64,000 nt of DNA from Anas platyrhynchos (lineage: Eukaryota; Chordata; Aves; Anseriformes; Anatidae). The DNA is taken from contig NC_092612.1 of NCBI RefSeq assembly GCF_047663525.1, forward strand, positions 3,319,501 to 3,383,500, given 5' to 3'. A program made the position numbers and the translations under genes. The number at the start of each line of letters is the position of its first letter. Within the stretch, counting starts at the first letter, position 1. This document shows positions 1 through 12,393 of this stretch, piece by piece. The notes beneath the pieces were generated by a model, which searched no databases, had not been told where the DNA came from, and saw only the letters and a list, made by a program, of their open reading frames with translations.

Positions 1-401
1 CAGTGCCCCGCGCTGCTGCAATGCTTCTCTAATGAAATGCAACAGTGGCTTTGCTGTGGCAGCAGCTGTCCTACAAGGAGGATCGTGTCATTCCCTGCTG
101 CTTTGGGAGCAGTCGACTTGCAATTACAACCATTGATGTGATAGATTGGTTAGTAGTAAAAGATTGTCCGAAATTTCAGCCTTTCCTTTCTCTGAAATAT
201 GAAAAATTAACTCATTTTCCCTGCTGAAATCTCATGGGATATTTAATCTGTTCTCTGAAGTGTCACATTTTATTTAATAGCATAAGAAAAAGTAGGCTGT
301 CACTTGTATTGTTACTGTTCAACCTCCGAAACCATATAGAGCGTATTCAAAGGATCTTGTACTATGCTAAAGTTGTTGTTTTGCTCCATTGTTGTCTTCA
401 G

Positions 402-530
402 AAACTGTTATGCTTTGTCACTGAGATAACGAAGGGATTTGACATTTATCACCTGGAAAAAGTATATGGCGTCATTAATCAGTGTATTTACAACCATAGA
501 GAAGACTACGACAAAACCGATTTGGTGGAG
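402..530 (+). pseudogene. ATAD2-like: ATAD2-like C-terminal exon (copy A; rest of gene off the left edge)
   Basis: This 129-base exon is flanked by a cttcag acceptor and a GAG|gtaatt donor and encodes 43 residues. It includes the motifs NQCIYNHREDYDKTDLVE and HLEKVYGVI, which match the conserved C-terminal helix pair of ATAD2/ATAD2B proteins (family pattern SQCIYRHRKDYDK). It is identical in protein to the exon at 54819-54947, where the upstream exons are visible. Only this exon of copy A is in the window. Whether the parent gene is intact cannot be judged; the sister copy carries an in-frame stop far upstream, so I label it pseudogene provisionally. The terminal exon after it is not securely identified. 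Confidence 0.7.
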
Positions 531-1947
531 GTAATTTTTGTTTTGAATTCTAGCACTTCCTGTCACTGTTACGCAGTATTTGTGTGTTCTGGGGTATCGT
601 GGTTGTTTAGAATTGCTCTTCACTGCTTAGCTGTCTGTGCACAGACAACAACAGTACGACTTCTCCCTTTCAGTCTGGAAGACGTTTATCCATCTTGCAA
701 AACCATTGTTATATTTGGCATAACTGTTGGCAGTTTCTGCAGGAACAAGCTTGAACTTGAAGACAATGGGTCCACCCACACAGCCCTTTCAAAGCAGTTA
801 ACCTTAGTCTGTCAGTAGTTTTCCTTGGGAACCATTTTGGGAGCGGGAGGACTACGAAGGGGAGGTGCTTTTCTAAGTCTTTCACTCGCTCTCTCCCTCT
901 ACAGCCAGTCATGCACGGTGATAGCAGTTGTTCCATCCTTGGAGAGAAATTTAAGTATATAACAAGAGTTTGAGACTTCTCTCTAGTCACACTCTAATCT
1001 CTTTTTAACTAATGCGCTTGAGCATCTGTAATTGGGGAGATTTCTGCCTGTGCCAGTTTTACACTGAGTCAAATTCTCTGGTCTCTTCCTGTAAAAGATG
1101 ATTTCGGAGTTGTCCGAACTCCTCAGAAGTCTGTGTGAGGCGTCCATGGTCCAAGTCAGGTGTTCCCAGTATACGCTTGGATATTCACTCTTCACATTGA
1201 AGATCCTTGAACCCATTTATCTTAGAGTTGCTTGTGCTTGAGAACAGATGAAATTTGTTGTGCCGATCAGTCTGCCTTGAAAAGAGAGTGCCTCTTTTTT
1301 TTAGGCACTGGTCATCTCGATCTCTTCTTCCACATCTGATAAAGAGTTAGAACGGACACTCTGTTCTGCCTGTGAGAGGATTATTTAGATTCAGGGAGGC
1401 CGCTCCTGAAAAAAAAAAATGAGATCTTTTAGGTCGAGAAGGGATTTATTTATGTTGTCTCATGGCCTGTGAACTTTTGTAACTTAACATTTAATTTAAG
1501 TGTTAAAAGTTAAGTAGCTTTCTTGGTTTTCTATTTCTTCCTTTAGCTTAGGCAAACAAATCTCTCCTATTCAGAGTGCACTGTACAAGTTAGTCAGGAG
1601 CGTGCTCTACTGTATGGAGAGATAGAGAACTTAAGGAGTAATTATTCAAAGTCCAGAAATTAACTTGAGCTTGTTGTGGCTTCTCAGCAACTGTTTCTTC
1701 TTTCTAATTGTTGTGAAACCACTGCTGAGAGAGGTCCATATAGTTGATATCCTCCTCTCTATTTTGGATGTATAAGGATGCCTCTGAAGCTAGAAGGGGT
1801 AAGAGGCCGTTGTGATGGTGGTAGCACACTGTTTGCTAAATATTACTAACCATGTATTACAAATTATTTATTTTTATAGTAATAGAAAGTGTTCTTAAGC
1901 TTTCATTTGTGCTTACTGCTATTTTAGTAATAGGTAGTAATGGTAAT
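531..1947. other. Presumed 3' end/UTR of ATAD2-like copy A; no clear gene
   Basis: Two possible terminal exons in the correct phase follow the 402-530 exon. One starts after the ccctttcag near 673 and reads 25 codons to a stop; the other starts after the ctctacag near 903 and reads 22 codons to a stop. Neither shows the acidic ending typical of ATAD2 proteins. The rest is AT-rich, with no recognisable coding sequence. Confidence 0.35.
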
Positions 1948-2006
1948 AGAAGGATGGTTGGACTAGATGATCCTGTGGGTCCTTTCCAACCTTGTGTTTC
2001 TATGAT
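1948..2006 (+). repeat. CR1 LINE 3' tail fragment
   Basis: The sequence carries the signature GGTTGGACTAGATGATC, then a CCTTTCCAACC segment and a TTCTATGATTCT terminus. This is the typical 3' end of avian CR1 retroposons, read on the plus strand. It abuts a CR1 reverse-transcriptase fragment of opposite orientation. Confidence 0.8.
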
Positions 2007-2760
2007 TCTTTCATGAGGAAGCTGTAGACCGCGATGAGGTCTCCCCTCAGCCTGCTCCTTTCCAGGCCGAACGGGCCCAGTGCCCTCAGCCGCTCCTCAT
2101 ATGTCTTCCCCTCAAGGCCCTTCACCATCTTCGTAGCTCTTCTCTGGACACTCTCCAACAGTTTAATGTTCTTTTTGTACTGTGGTGCCCAGAACTGCAC
2201 ACAGTGCTCGAGGTGAGGCCGCACAGCGCGGAGCAGTGCAGGACAATCACCTCCCTCAACCGACTAGCAGTGCTGTGCTTGATGCACCCCAGGGTATGGT
2301 TGGCCCTCCTGGCTGCCAGGGCACACTGCTGGCTCATACTCAACTTGCTGTCAACCACAGCCCCCCTAGATCCGTCTCTGCAGAGCTGCTCTCCAGCATC
2401 TCATCGCCCAGTCTGTACATATAACCAGGGTTGCCCCGTCCCCGGTGCAGGACCCGGCACTTGCTCTTGTAAAACTTCATGCGGTTGGTGATCGCCCAGC
2501 TCTCCAATCTGTCCAGATCTCTCTGCAAGGCCTTTCCACCCTCAACAGTCAACAACTTCAAGTTTAGTGTCATCAGCAAATTTGCTCAAAACACCTTCTA
2601 GTCCTACATCCAAATTGTTTATAAAAGCATTGAAAAGAACTGGCCCTAAAACAGAGCCCTGGGGGACCCCACTGGTGACCAGCCACCAGCCTGATGTAGC
2701 CCCATTTACCATAACCCTCTGAGCCCTACCCGTCAGACATTGTTCACCCATCGTATGATG
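2000..2760 (-). repeat. CR1 LINE reverse-transcriptase fragment
   Basis: Minus-strand reading frames carry the CR1 ORF2 C-terminal half. Motifs are [22 protein letters not shown] (the RT catalytic FADD box), [16 protein letters not shown] and [10 protein letters not shown]. The frame is shifted at least twice (near 2340-2580 and 2120-2220), so it is dead. It stops just after [10 protein letters not shown], losing the normal CR1 3' end, and meets an oppositely oriented CR1 tail. Confidence 0.9.
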
Positions 2761-3136
2761 TTTTTTATCTATGCTTGACATTTTTAATGGGATTGTGTAT
2801 ATGGTTTGCTTTTCTTGTTCTCTAAAATGACTTTTTGAGAAATCCTTTATATAATGAACATGAAGTTGAGGAATCACAGACAAGACAGGTGACAAGAACT
2901 TCTGAGGTGCTCAAAAGAGTACACACCATAAAAATATCCATTTCTGCTTCCTAGCTTTTTTCCTGATCTGTTATAAGTGCATTGTCATCTTTCTCCCGTG
3001 ACTGCATTCTACAGGGCTGAGTTTTTGGGATGCTAGCTAGCACTCCTGAGTGCATTACTTCAGGTTTCTAGGCCAGTCTAATAAGCGTCTTCCACCACTG
3101 AGGCACCAGTATGAATATGAACCAGTCCTTTTTGTT

Positions 3137-3645
3137 AGAATTGTAGGGGTTGGAAGGGACCTCCAGAGATCATCGGGTCCAACTCCCCTGCCAAAGCAGG
3201 TTCCTTAGAGCAGGTTGCCCAGGTAGGCATCCAGATGGGCCTTGAATATCTCCAGAGAAGGAGACTCCACAACCTCCCTGGGCTGCCTGTCCCAGTGCTC
3301 CGTCACCCTCACCGTGAAGAAGTTCTTTCACATGTTGGTGCGGAGCTTCCTGGGCTCCATTTTGTGGCCATTGCCCCTTGTCCTGTCCCCACAAACCACT
3401 GAAAAGAGGTTGGCCAAATCCCTCTGTCCACCACATCTCAGATATTTATACACATTGAGGAGATCCCCTCTCAGTCTTTTCTCCAGGCTGAACAGCCCCG
3501 GGTCTCTCAGCCTTTCCTCACAGGGGAGATGCTCCAGGCCCCATTGTCGTCTTTGTTGCCCTCCGCTGGACTCTTTCCAGGAGACCCCTGTCTTTTTTGT
3601 ACTGGGGAACCCAGAACTGCTGGACACAGTGCTCCAAGTCTAACT
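3137..3645 (-). repeat. CR1 LINE 3' fragment
   Basis: Minus-strand motifs include LFSLEKRLRGDLLNVYKYL, CGDRTRGNGHK and the 3' end GGTTGGAAGGGACC read in reverse. This is a 5'-truncated CR1 insertion in the same orientation as the RT fragment upstream. Confidence 0.9.
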
Positions 3646-4429
3646 TTTCTCAATTGTTTCAGGATCTATCTATGCTATATAAACCATGGAGCTTTCTAGG
3701 CAAACACTGGCAAATCGTGAGCCAGGTGCAACTCAATGCCGACGTTTCCGTCTGTGTGTTAGGGGTGGCAGCTTTTTCCAAGACTGACCTACACCTGGCA
3801 CCTAATCTGCGTTTCAGTAGATGTACAGAAGGGAACAAAGAGCTGTGTTGTTAGCACTGTATTTAAAAAGCTACCGTGAAGAAGATGCCTGTGTTGAGCG
3901 GACAACAGGAAGCTTTCATTGCATCTCCAGGCAAAGGAGAGGAAAAAAACATACCACTGAGGCAAAAATGTGTTTCTTCTTATCCACTTCAAGACGATGT
4001 TGAAAACCTGGTATCCTAAATGCATCTTTACCTATGGAACCACAGTCAGCTCATTGCATTGCAACTGGAAAATTTCATACTTAAAAGGGAATGACAGGCA
4101 ACGAGGAAGCAGGAGCGTTCCTGGCATCAAAACTTTTGCTTTTCAAAGTTTTGGGCAAACTTCTCCCCGTTATTGGTCTGGAGAGAAGAAGACCTTCACA
4201 GTTAAATATATATAAAGGTGTAAATCTCGGTTGTACATGAACAGCTGTCACAGCTAAGGGTTCCCAGAAGCCCCATTCTGGTTTTTCTGACTTGGGGAAA
4301 AGATCAACTTTTAGCGTCTGAGGTAAAAACATTGCTAAAAGCAGCGGTATTGAAGAGAAGTACGTAGTGGGAGTTAAAGCGAAGCGTAGACTAAGATATC
4401 TGGACACGTATTGAAGGAAGAGCTCCTCT

Positions 4430-5620
4430 TTATTCAACTTGGAGGTGGAAAAAAGGGGGGTTGGGGGTGGGTTTTTTGTTTGTTCGCTGTTTGTTTTTTC
4501 TCCAAAGGTTTTGGGGGTGTCCCAGCCAGCCCCGGAGGGCATTCCTCCCTCAGCAGCGGGCACCTGAGGGGAACTCGGGGCTGGAGAAGAAGCCGAGGTC
4601 GGGGAGCCGGGCGCCCTCAGCGCCTTTATGCCCTGAGCCGAGGCGAGCCGAGCCGGGCCGGGCCGGCCGCCGCCTGCCGGGCGGAGCGGCTCCGCCCCGC
4701 TCCCTGCCGGGGGAGGCTGAGGCACCGCGGCCCGCCGCTGCCCGGCCCTGCCCGGCTCTCAAACCCTCCCGGGGACGGGGGGAGGAGGCTGCGAGGCGCC
4801 GGGAGGATGCGAGTGGGCGCCGCGGGCTGCGAGGCGAGGGCCCGGGCGGCCGGCGGAGCTGGGACTCGGCGACGGCTCAGCGCCCGCCCCGCCGGCAGCG
4901 GACGACTCCCGGAGACGCAAAACGGCGGCGGCGGAGGAGGAGGCAGGCGGCGGGGCTGAGAGAAGAGGGGGCGAGGCGGCTGCGGGAGGCGACCCCAAGC
5001 GGCCATGGGAGACCCCTGGGGAGAAGACGAGGCGCTCCCCCGGCCGGCCCTGAGGAGAGGGGCGGCTGCGAGCACCCCTTCCCCGGCTCTGCGAGGGGGG
5101 AACGGGGCGCGGTTGGGCTGTGACAGAGCTGGGGGTATGGGGGCACACGGGCAGGGCGAGCAACTTCGCTTTCCGTGCCTTGAACCGGGACGGAGCCAGC
5201 CGAGACTGGGCTTCCCCTCCCCCCCTCTATATATACACACGCGCGCTCGGTGTGGCGGTGGGAGGGGAGCGGGGCCATGTCCCCAGCCCTGCCGGGGGTT
5301 TTTGCGGTGCCGAGGGCCGCCCTGACGCCCGGCTGTCCCCCAGGTGCTGCGCGGCGCTGGAGATCGGCAGCCGGCGGGGCGAGGCGAGGCGCCTAATGGA
5401 GGCGGCGGCGGGGCGCTGAGGGAGCGGAGAGGCTGCGGCTGTCAGCGCTGCTCGGTAGGTGCTGGGGCTCCCCATCAGGCTTGACGGAGAAGTTTGGCTT
5501 TGTTGAAGGGTGAGTCAAGGCTGAGGTGGCGGTCCCAGCCGGGACAGGCGCCCCAGAGAGCGCCTTGGCGCTGTGAAAGTGCACGGCGATCCGTGCAAAG
5601 GGGGCTTTGTTGTGGAAGGC
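4430..5620. promoter_or_regulatory. CpG island with probable non-coding first exon
   Basis: Strongly GC- and CpG-rich sequence with GGCGG, CCGCCC and GGGGCGG boxes. A TATA-like tctatatatacaca lies at about 5225-5240. A good plus-strand splice donor, CTCG|gtaggt, sits at 5455, and a pyrimidine-tract acceptor, gtcccccag, near 5335-5343. This fits a vertebrate promoter with an untranslated first exon on the plus strand. Several open frames exist on both strands, but indels against the 58.9-60.0 kb copy break or lengthen them, which argues against coding. The downstream gene is not identified; the next convincing plus-strand coding exon is at 13414. Confidence 0.6.
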
Positions 5621-8600
5621 CTGAGGTGAACACGAGCAGCCCGCTGGAGGGGGAAAGGAGAGGGGAGTTTGGAAAGCTGCGCTGCTGGTGTTAAGCAGCA
5701 GCCTGTGCTGCGTTGGTGTTTGCTCAGAGGGGTTTCACGCACGAGGAGCTGGTGGGTGCTCTGAGGAACCTGGTCCAGCTGTGGAGAACAACCTGTATGA
5801 GGCAAACCCCAGGACCCAAATGCCATAGGCTGTAAGTCCAAACCTCCCCGAACAAGCAGACATTAAGTAGAAAACCCATTTGTTACCGTCTTGAAACATT
5901 GCCAGCAAGGCAGCCTCTTCCAGTTACGCTGTTAATTGGGTTCCCCGGAGCTCGTTAGAAGGAGGTGCCATTTTTTCTAAACGAGGTGACTGCTAACTTC
6001 AGGCTTGCAGTCCTACTAGCTTTCCTCGGCCAAAAAGCCCTCTGCATTTCCGTAAAGCACCTGTGCACTGTGCTTGTTTAACAAAGACAAGTTTGAGACA
6101 TAACACTTGGAGGTAGGGCAGGCATTCTCTTTGTGAGGCTTTCCTACTCCTTGAATGCTTCTTGTGGCTCTCCTGGGCTCTCTCTTCTCTTGCCAAGCCC
6201 TCGATGACCTGTGCCTGCTTCAGCTGCATCCAGCGCTCCGTTTGCTAGCCGTAATTGTCGTCATTTATCTCTGCTGGTTATTACTGGGAAAACCGATGTT
6301 TATCGCTGCGTGTTCATGCGTCCCTGGAGCCTGTTAGAGCTGGCTTTTGAACGGTTCTGCCTTTTGTAAATTTCTCTACGCTGAAGAATTTCTGTCAAGT
6401 GATGGACTTTGTGCTGTTGTTAGGATTCCTTTTGTTCCTAATGTACCAAAAAGGCTGTTTCCTTGGGTCTTTTGCTTCCCTTAGCAGTTTGTGGTGTTTC
6501 ACTTAGGCTTATTACTATCCTTGCGCTGTTTTTCCCCCAGTCACTTACAAAGCCTGAGGGACAGGATTAATTTTTTTTTAATCTAGTTACCATTAATATA
6601 AATGATCTTTTTGTTTGGATGTGACTTCTGAATTCATAACAGTCTTACTTCAAAGATCTGCGACTGGTTTTGCAGTCTGATGCTTTCTTCAAGTTTGAGT
6701 TGAGAATTTCTTCCATCTTTATGGAACTAACTTCTAAAGCAGCAAGTCAGTGTAAACTGTTTTTCTAGTTCTGTTTGCACGTAATAAATATAACGGAGGC
6801 ATACTCGCTTGTGGCTGAGCTCTGGCCAATCTCTATTTCTATGGTCAGTTTCGCTTTGTGTCTCAAGGCTGAAGTCTAGCTGAGAATTCCCCTGTGCCAG
6901 ATGCAGTATTTTTGTATATTATGAAATTAGGCTCTCTAATTTTGAGAAATCCTGAGCCTGTTGCAAAATTGACAGAACGAGCTCTTTGGGGTCTGTTTAA
7001 TAGAAGTCCTACGTGATGAGTTTTGGGGTGATGAGGGGAGGGGACATTCTGACCACATTTGGCGGAGTGCAGGAGGGCCTGGACGCGCTGTTCCCTTCTG
7101 TGAACTCACGGTCGGTATTCCCTCTCTGTCCTGTGCCAGAGACGTGAGGTCACTGATCCATAAATGCCCGAGATGGTTTGCCTCGGAGTTGCCGGTGACT
7201 TGTAAACAAGTGATGCAATTTTCAGGATAGCACGGTTTCCCCTCCTCCCTTTGTTTCCTCGCTATTTCCCAGTCAGGTACCAGTATCAGTGTTCAAGTCC
7301 GGCTGTCGGTTGTATCACCTTTGCCGAGTGTGTGCTCACAGGAATCCAGTTTTGTGGTGTTATTAATTAACTTTCTGACACTGTCACATCAGGCACTAAA
7401 GGTGCTTCCTCCTGCAGTCTACACAAGGGATGTGATGACTCCAGTTTTCAACATCTTTATTGTCATTGGTAGTATTAATTCTGATGTTCATCTTTTATTG
7501 CAGTCCATCATGTTAGTTTGGTTTGTTTTCAGTTTGGTTTGTGGTTTTGTTGTTGGTTTTTGGGGTAGCTCAGGGCTTCCTGAAATACTCCAACCGCTCT
7601 GCTGCATAAATAGTTGTTTCTTTTTCTGTGGAGATGGGAGCCACCAAAAATGCCTCCTTTCCTTATCCTGTAGCAGCCAGATGGCATTTCATAACGCTGT
7701 GCCATGCCTCCCTTTGGCTGATGGTTCATTTCCAGTTCTCTTGCCTTTCTGAGAGCTGGAAGGAACCACACCAGGACCACCAGGACCACTCACCTCTTTT
7801 CGTGTACCCTTCAGAGTGCAGTGAGCTGCAAGGTGTTGCATAAAGCAGCATCTCTGCTTCCAGGGGATCCTTTCTACCCAGCTCTGGAAGTCAGCCCAAA
7901 GGGAGCACACGGCTGCTGACGTGGGAGAACGTGAAGGGAAATACAGGCAAGAACTCTGACCACGTTGCTACTAGCTCTTAGAAGACCTTGGAGATAGATC
8001 ATGGAGAGCTTAATGATGCAAACATGCTTTGAAAGTTTGACTTCTGCTTGCACCTAACAGGTCCAGAAGAGCTCACTTCCAAAAAAAAAACCAACAGGCT
8101 TCCAGTTGTGTTTGGAGCCGTTCCAGAAAGCCACTTGGTGTTGCAGGTTCTCGTTGGGTGTCTTGGCCTTCTTGACCCACAGCTTGAAGCCGCTGCTGGA
8201 GCCAGCCTTGGAGCCAGCAGGGAGCTCCTGAACTTTGTCATGGTTATGGCAAAGGCTGCAGGTGTTCAGCGCCCTGAATCTGGAGAGCATCTCTCAAGCC
8301 ACATACAGTTTGTGAGACCAGAAAGAGCTGCCGGCTTATAATGAGTGCTGTGACTTAGGCGCATGGTTTGTAGAGGTTTTAAGGCGTAGTGCATGAGTGC
8401 CAGGCTCCTGTTTGGTCACTGGGACAAAACGAGATCTGGGAATGTTGGATGTCCTAAAAAGAGTACAGGGGAGACAACCGGGGAGGAGATGTGGCTCTTC
8501 TTGGCCTTGTTTAGCCCCCAGCCCCTCTACACCCCACAAACCTTAGTTACAGCTGTGAGCTTCTGCAGAACGTCACAATGCCTAGTAAATCTTCGGGATA

Positions 8601-9380
8601 TACTTAAAAGCAGGAAAATACTGTGTTGGTTTCTTTTTTTTTTTTGTATACATAGGGCAGCTGCCAGCAGCAGCACCTGCTGGAGTCGAGGGTGCTGAGC
8701 AAGGCAGGGTCGTGTCCCGAGCAGCAGTCACAAGGGGAGCTGAGCGGAGGCCGCCTGAAAACTCGGGGGGTTTCTGCTTCTTAGCAAGCCGAAACACAGC
8801 TCCCCGTCCCCAGTACTCCTCGCTGTGAGGATGAGGACTGAGGAAGGCTCACCCTGCCTGCAGCTTCTTCAGTTCTTCGTGCGGGGAACTCTTGGAGGAG
8901 CTGGTGCCTCTGGAAAGAAAGCAGCTGTTGGTACTGTGGGCATCCGAGCGTGATGCTAACCCACGCAACGCTGCCCCTTGCATCTGACAAATGTTTTACA
9001 ACTTCGACTTCTTTGCAGGTTTTACTTAAATTTGGTGGAGGAGGCTGTGGCTGAGCAGAGAACTGATTTGTTATTTCACTAACTGGAATAATTTACAATG
9101 GAAAGAAGCTTTTTTTAGTTAAAAGTTTTGTTTCTGATTACAGCTTCCGGTATTTTACCTCGCAGTCCACAAACACTCTTTTTAAACTTGATTCCTGACA
9201 AGTCGCTTTTCTCAATTCTCGCATTCTTGGACTCCACCAGGGGAAAAGGAAGGCCCTGCTAATATTGCTTGGCTGTTTCCTTCCGGAGGAAGGAGGGGAG
9301 AGTTGAGAAAAAGAGGAATGAAGTAAAATGAATTTACTCTTTGCACACGTGCTGAAAGAATAGGCAGGTGTTCTTGGGAA
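5621..9380. other. Intergenic or intronic, no gene seen
   Basis: No recognised domain, splice-consistent exon chain or transposon. Open frames of 60-143 codons are present but show no family signature, and they are interrupted by ordinary stop density on both strands. A T-rich run lies at 8634-8645. Long near-identity with 60033-63793 reflects the segmental duplication, not constraint. Confidence 0.5.
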
Positions 9381-11250
9381 TATCTCATTTAAATCTCTGT
9401 GTATGTGTTTCGAGAGGATGCGTCCTCACTTAGAGGAGCCAACATCCCATTGCTGGACCTAATCCTGATGGGGCTGGCATCTGAGGGTTACGCGGGCTGC
9501 TCCCGGCAGGGCTCTTCCCACGCGGGGAGGCCGAGGGAGCCGGTCGAGCACTGCTCCGCTGCCTGGAAAGATTCAGTCATTTCCACCCAAAGCGAGGAAA
9601 TAAAAAGCTCGGTCAGCCATTTCATCTGGAGATACCCCGCCCTCCTCCAACAAATACGAAACAGGGAAAATGTAGGCTTGGGCCCTCACATATCCCAGCA
9701 GTTTGCACCCATTCGGGCGATGCGATTGGGGTCGGGGCAGGCAAAATAGAAGTTACCTTTTTTTTTTTTTTTAATTTCGGCAGAGGAGGTTATAAGGTTG
9801 ATGTTGCCCCTTTGATACTTGATTTAACCCACTGACTGCCCGGGAAGGAAGGAGTCTGTTTAGTTTACCTTTGTCCTAGATTCAGTTTTAATATCTCATG
9901 TTTAAATGGGGGGGGATCTTTATTCTTAATGATTCATGCCGCCTCAAAGCACAGTGGTTTCTACTTGTGTGCTGCCTTTCCCACTGGGGGATGCAAACAA
10001 AAGAACAATAATTTCAGACTCCTCCTTCAGTTTCCAAGAGAACCTTAGCTGCTCAGGGATAGCTCTGAATTTTAAAAGCATTTTTTTCTGCCAAATTATG
10101 TATTGATTGCACATAAAATAGCAGCACCGTAATATGCAATTTCAAACAAATGCACGGGGGTGCTTGGTTGCTTTTAATGCTCCTCCTTTATTTTTATTTT
10201 ATTTTTTTTCCTCCAGCAGAAAACAAAAAGTGGATTCTGTTCCCGTAAGCCGCTCTTGCAAAATCCGCACAAACATTTATTAGTCTAGACACAAAATATT
10301 CTCAGCCGGCCTCAGCCTGACGATGGCAAAAAGAAATAAAAATAATAATAAAAAAAAAAAAAAAGAAAAGGCAAGCTAATATTGTACTTGGCTGTGAAAA
10401 GGGAAGGGGGGAATCATGCCCCAGGCTAGTGAAGCTGTAACATTTTGCTGGGGCTGCCTACAACAACAGATGCATCTCGTTCCCCTGGGCTTCCAGTCCT
10501 GCCTATTCTCTTCTGCTGAACTTGGCCGCTCGCAAACATTCCCTGTGAGTACCACACCCCGGGCTTCTCCTGGACGCTTTTGATTTGATTTAATGATGGC
10601 CCCAGGCATGCTCCTCTTCACCAGGCCTGCTCTTCTGCCCCAGAAATCATGTAGCGAATTCATTGATTGGAAAACGTGCAAAATAGGTGGGATCTGGGGT
10701 GACTGGTAGAAATCAAAAGGGTTTGAAATAGGCGATGTGACCGCAGCTTAAACCTGCAGGAAGGGAGCATCGACCCGAATGGTTTATCTGACTCTTCAGC
10801 TGCAACTTCTGTAAATACCAGCTCCTTCTCCTCATTTGCTACCATGGCAGTTTGCAGACTTCTGGTGAGTTAAAAAGACAAATCATAGTTGTGCGCGTTT
10901 GTTTGATCAGGCCTTTACCTCAATGCTCACGTTCTCAGACTGCTGGGGTTTTATATTTTTGTCATTTTCTTAGAAAATGGCGAATGATGCATATCCCGGC
11001 TTCCAGATGATTAGTTCCTGTTGCTCCCAATTTGAGTCAGGCTGCGTTTGGTTGGAAATGAAAATGTAATTGCAAATTCCCCTAAACAGCACAACATGTC
11101 TGTGGTATTAATTAAAGCACTGTAAATACGTAGAATATCTGAGAATGCATTCCTTCAAGCATGGCCGTGTTTTTTTAAACCTACAGAGGAGGCAAAATAG
11201 GGTATTTAGGCTTAGTAGATGAAATGTATTGCTTCTGTGGTGGCAGATCC
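9381..11250. promoter_or_regulatory. Possible conserved non-coding cluster
   Basis: The stretch has no recognised repeat or gene. It is rich in homeodomain-like and octamer-like words (attaattaaagc, tatgcaat, tgcaaattcc) between blocks of balanced composition, the texture often seen in vertebrate developmental enhancers. This is an impression only; no alignment was possible. It includes poly-T at about 9759-9772 and poly-A at about 10350-10364. Confidence 0.2.
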
Positions 11251-12393
11251 ATGTCTTGAGATTTTAAACCTGGTGGATCTCGTGCTCGAACCTTCAAAGG
11301 AGATGTTACATAGACAATAAAACGTCCTGCTTTTCGGGGAGGACTCTCCTTAGGTCACTCAGAAAACGTCTTCAGTCTTCACTCACTGCAGCATTCACAA
11401 AGTGAATGCCTTCCTGTAAGGTTAGTCACCGATGGCCACTCATTCCATGCTTTCACTGAGAAAAACCTTCGCAGCTTTGAATCTGAATTTCCTGCCCCGC
11501 GTTTAGGTGAGCCCGGAGCGGCGTCAGGCATTGCTGGGCTCCTCGTCCGGCGGCGCTGGTGAAGTGAAAGATGCCAAATGTGAATTTGACAGTGAACTCG
11601 GGGGCTTGTGCTGGCCCGGTGGCTCTCTAAGCCCCCGTGTCTGAGCAGTGGGAGCATCCGAGCAGCACAGGACGGAGCTCAGCAAGAGGCTGGGGTCAGG
11701 GCACTGCTGCAAATACAAATGCTTTGCTGGCTGCAGAGGTTAACCAGGTACACAGCGCTGTTTTACTACATGGTGGAGACCTACGGAGAGTGTTTCTGCC
11801 CTCCTTTTTAGCTGAAACATCCCCAAATTCTAAGGGGAAAAGGAATAGAAGGCACTTGCGGAGTAATGTTCTAGTGAAACCCAGCCTTCCTAAAGAAGCC
11901 TGCCTGAATAATTCCTGTGAATAACAGACTCTGTTCAGCTATTTCCTAACATAGAAAGGGTGCTGACTGCTTCTTCAGAGTAACATAAGTTAGTGATGCT
12001 ACTGAAATAGTTGTGGTTCAGACATAGATCTGATTTCTCCTAAGCACGCTGAATTCACAGCTGTTGATCCTCCAGAGGAGGCTTTGCAATTGAACACCTG
12101 GAGAATAGGTAAATTTCCCGCTGTTGTTCTCTTATTCAGAGCAGCAGCATGTGGAGGGAGACAGATGCGTTTGCTTTTTTAGTGCAATGGCTTCAGAAGC
12201 AAGAGGGGAAAAAACACTTTCTCTGGGAGCTGGAGAAGGTGTCCTAATTGCAGGAGAGGTTTCTAAATGGCATATCTTTGCAAGTGTTCCTGTAGTCCGG
12301 AGGTTTTTGTTTGTTTGTTTGCCTTTGGAAGGTTTTACTCTTAATCTTCACGTCCTTCAGCAGAAGTGAGAAATGTGATTTTATTTTGTGCAG

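Larger units (their letters stand above)
1..9587 (+). repeat. Segmental duplication, copy A (partner 54418-64000)
   Basis: The whole stretch matches 54418-64000 in direct orientation. The offset is 54417 at the left end, 54416 near position 2000, 54412 near 5500-8000 and 54413 near 8800, so only a few bases of net indel separate the copies. Examples are one fewer A in the run near 1410, and small changes in the CpG island. Substitutions are scattered and rare by eye. The match begins at the first base of the window and ends only because the window ends, so both true boundaries are outside view. Confidence 0.97.

Noticed and set aside
4081-5419. Long open frames on both strands in and beside the CpG island (up to about 220 codons)
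   Set aside because: They are Pro/Arg/Gly/Ala-rich artefacts of GC content, and indels change them between the two near-identical copies (58.5-59.9 kb).
9399-9749. 116-codon plus-strand open frame
   Set aside because: It begins at a GTG, has no recognisable domain, and lacks splice or initiation context.
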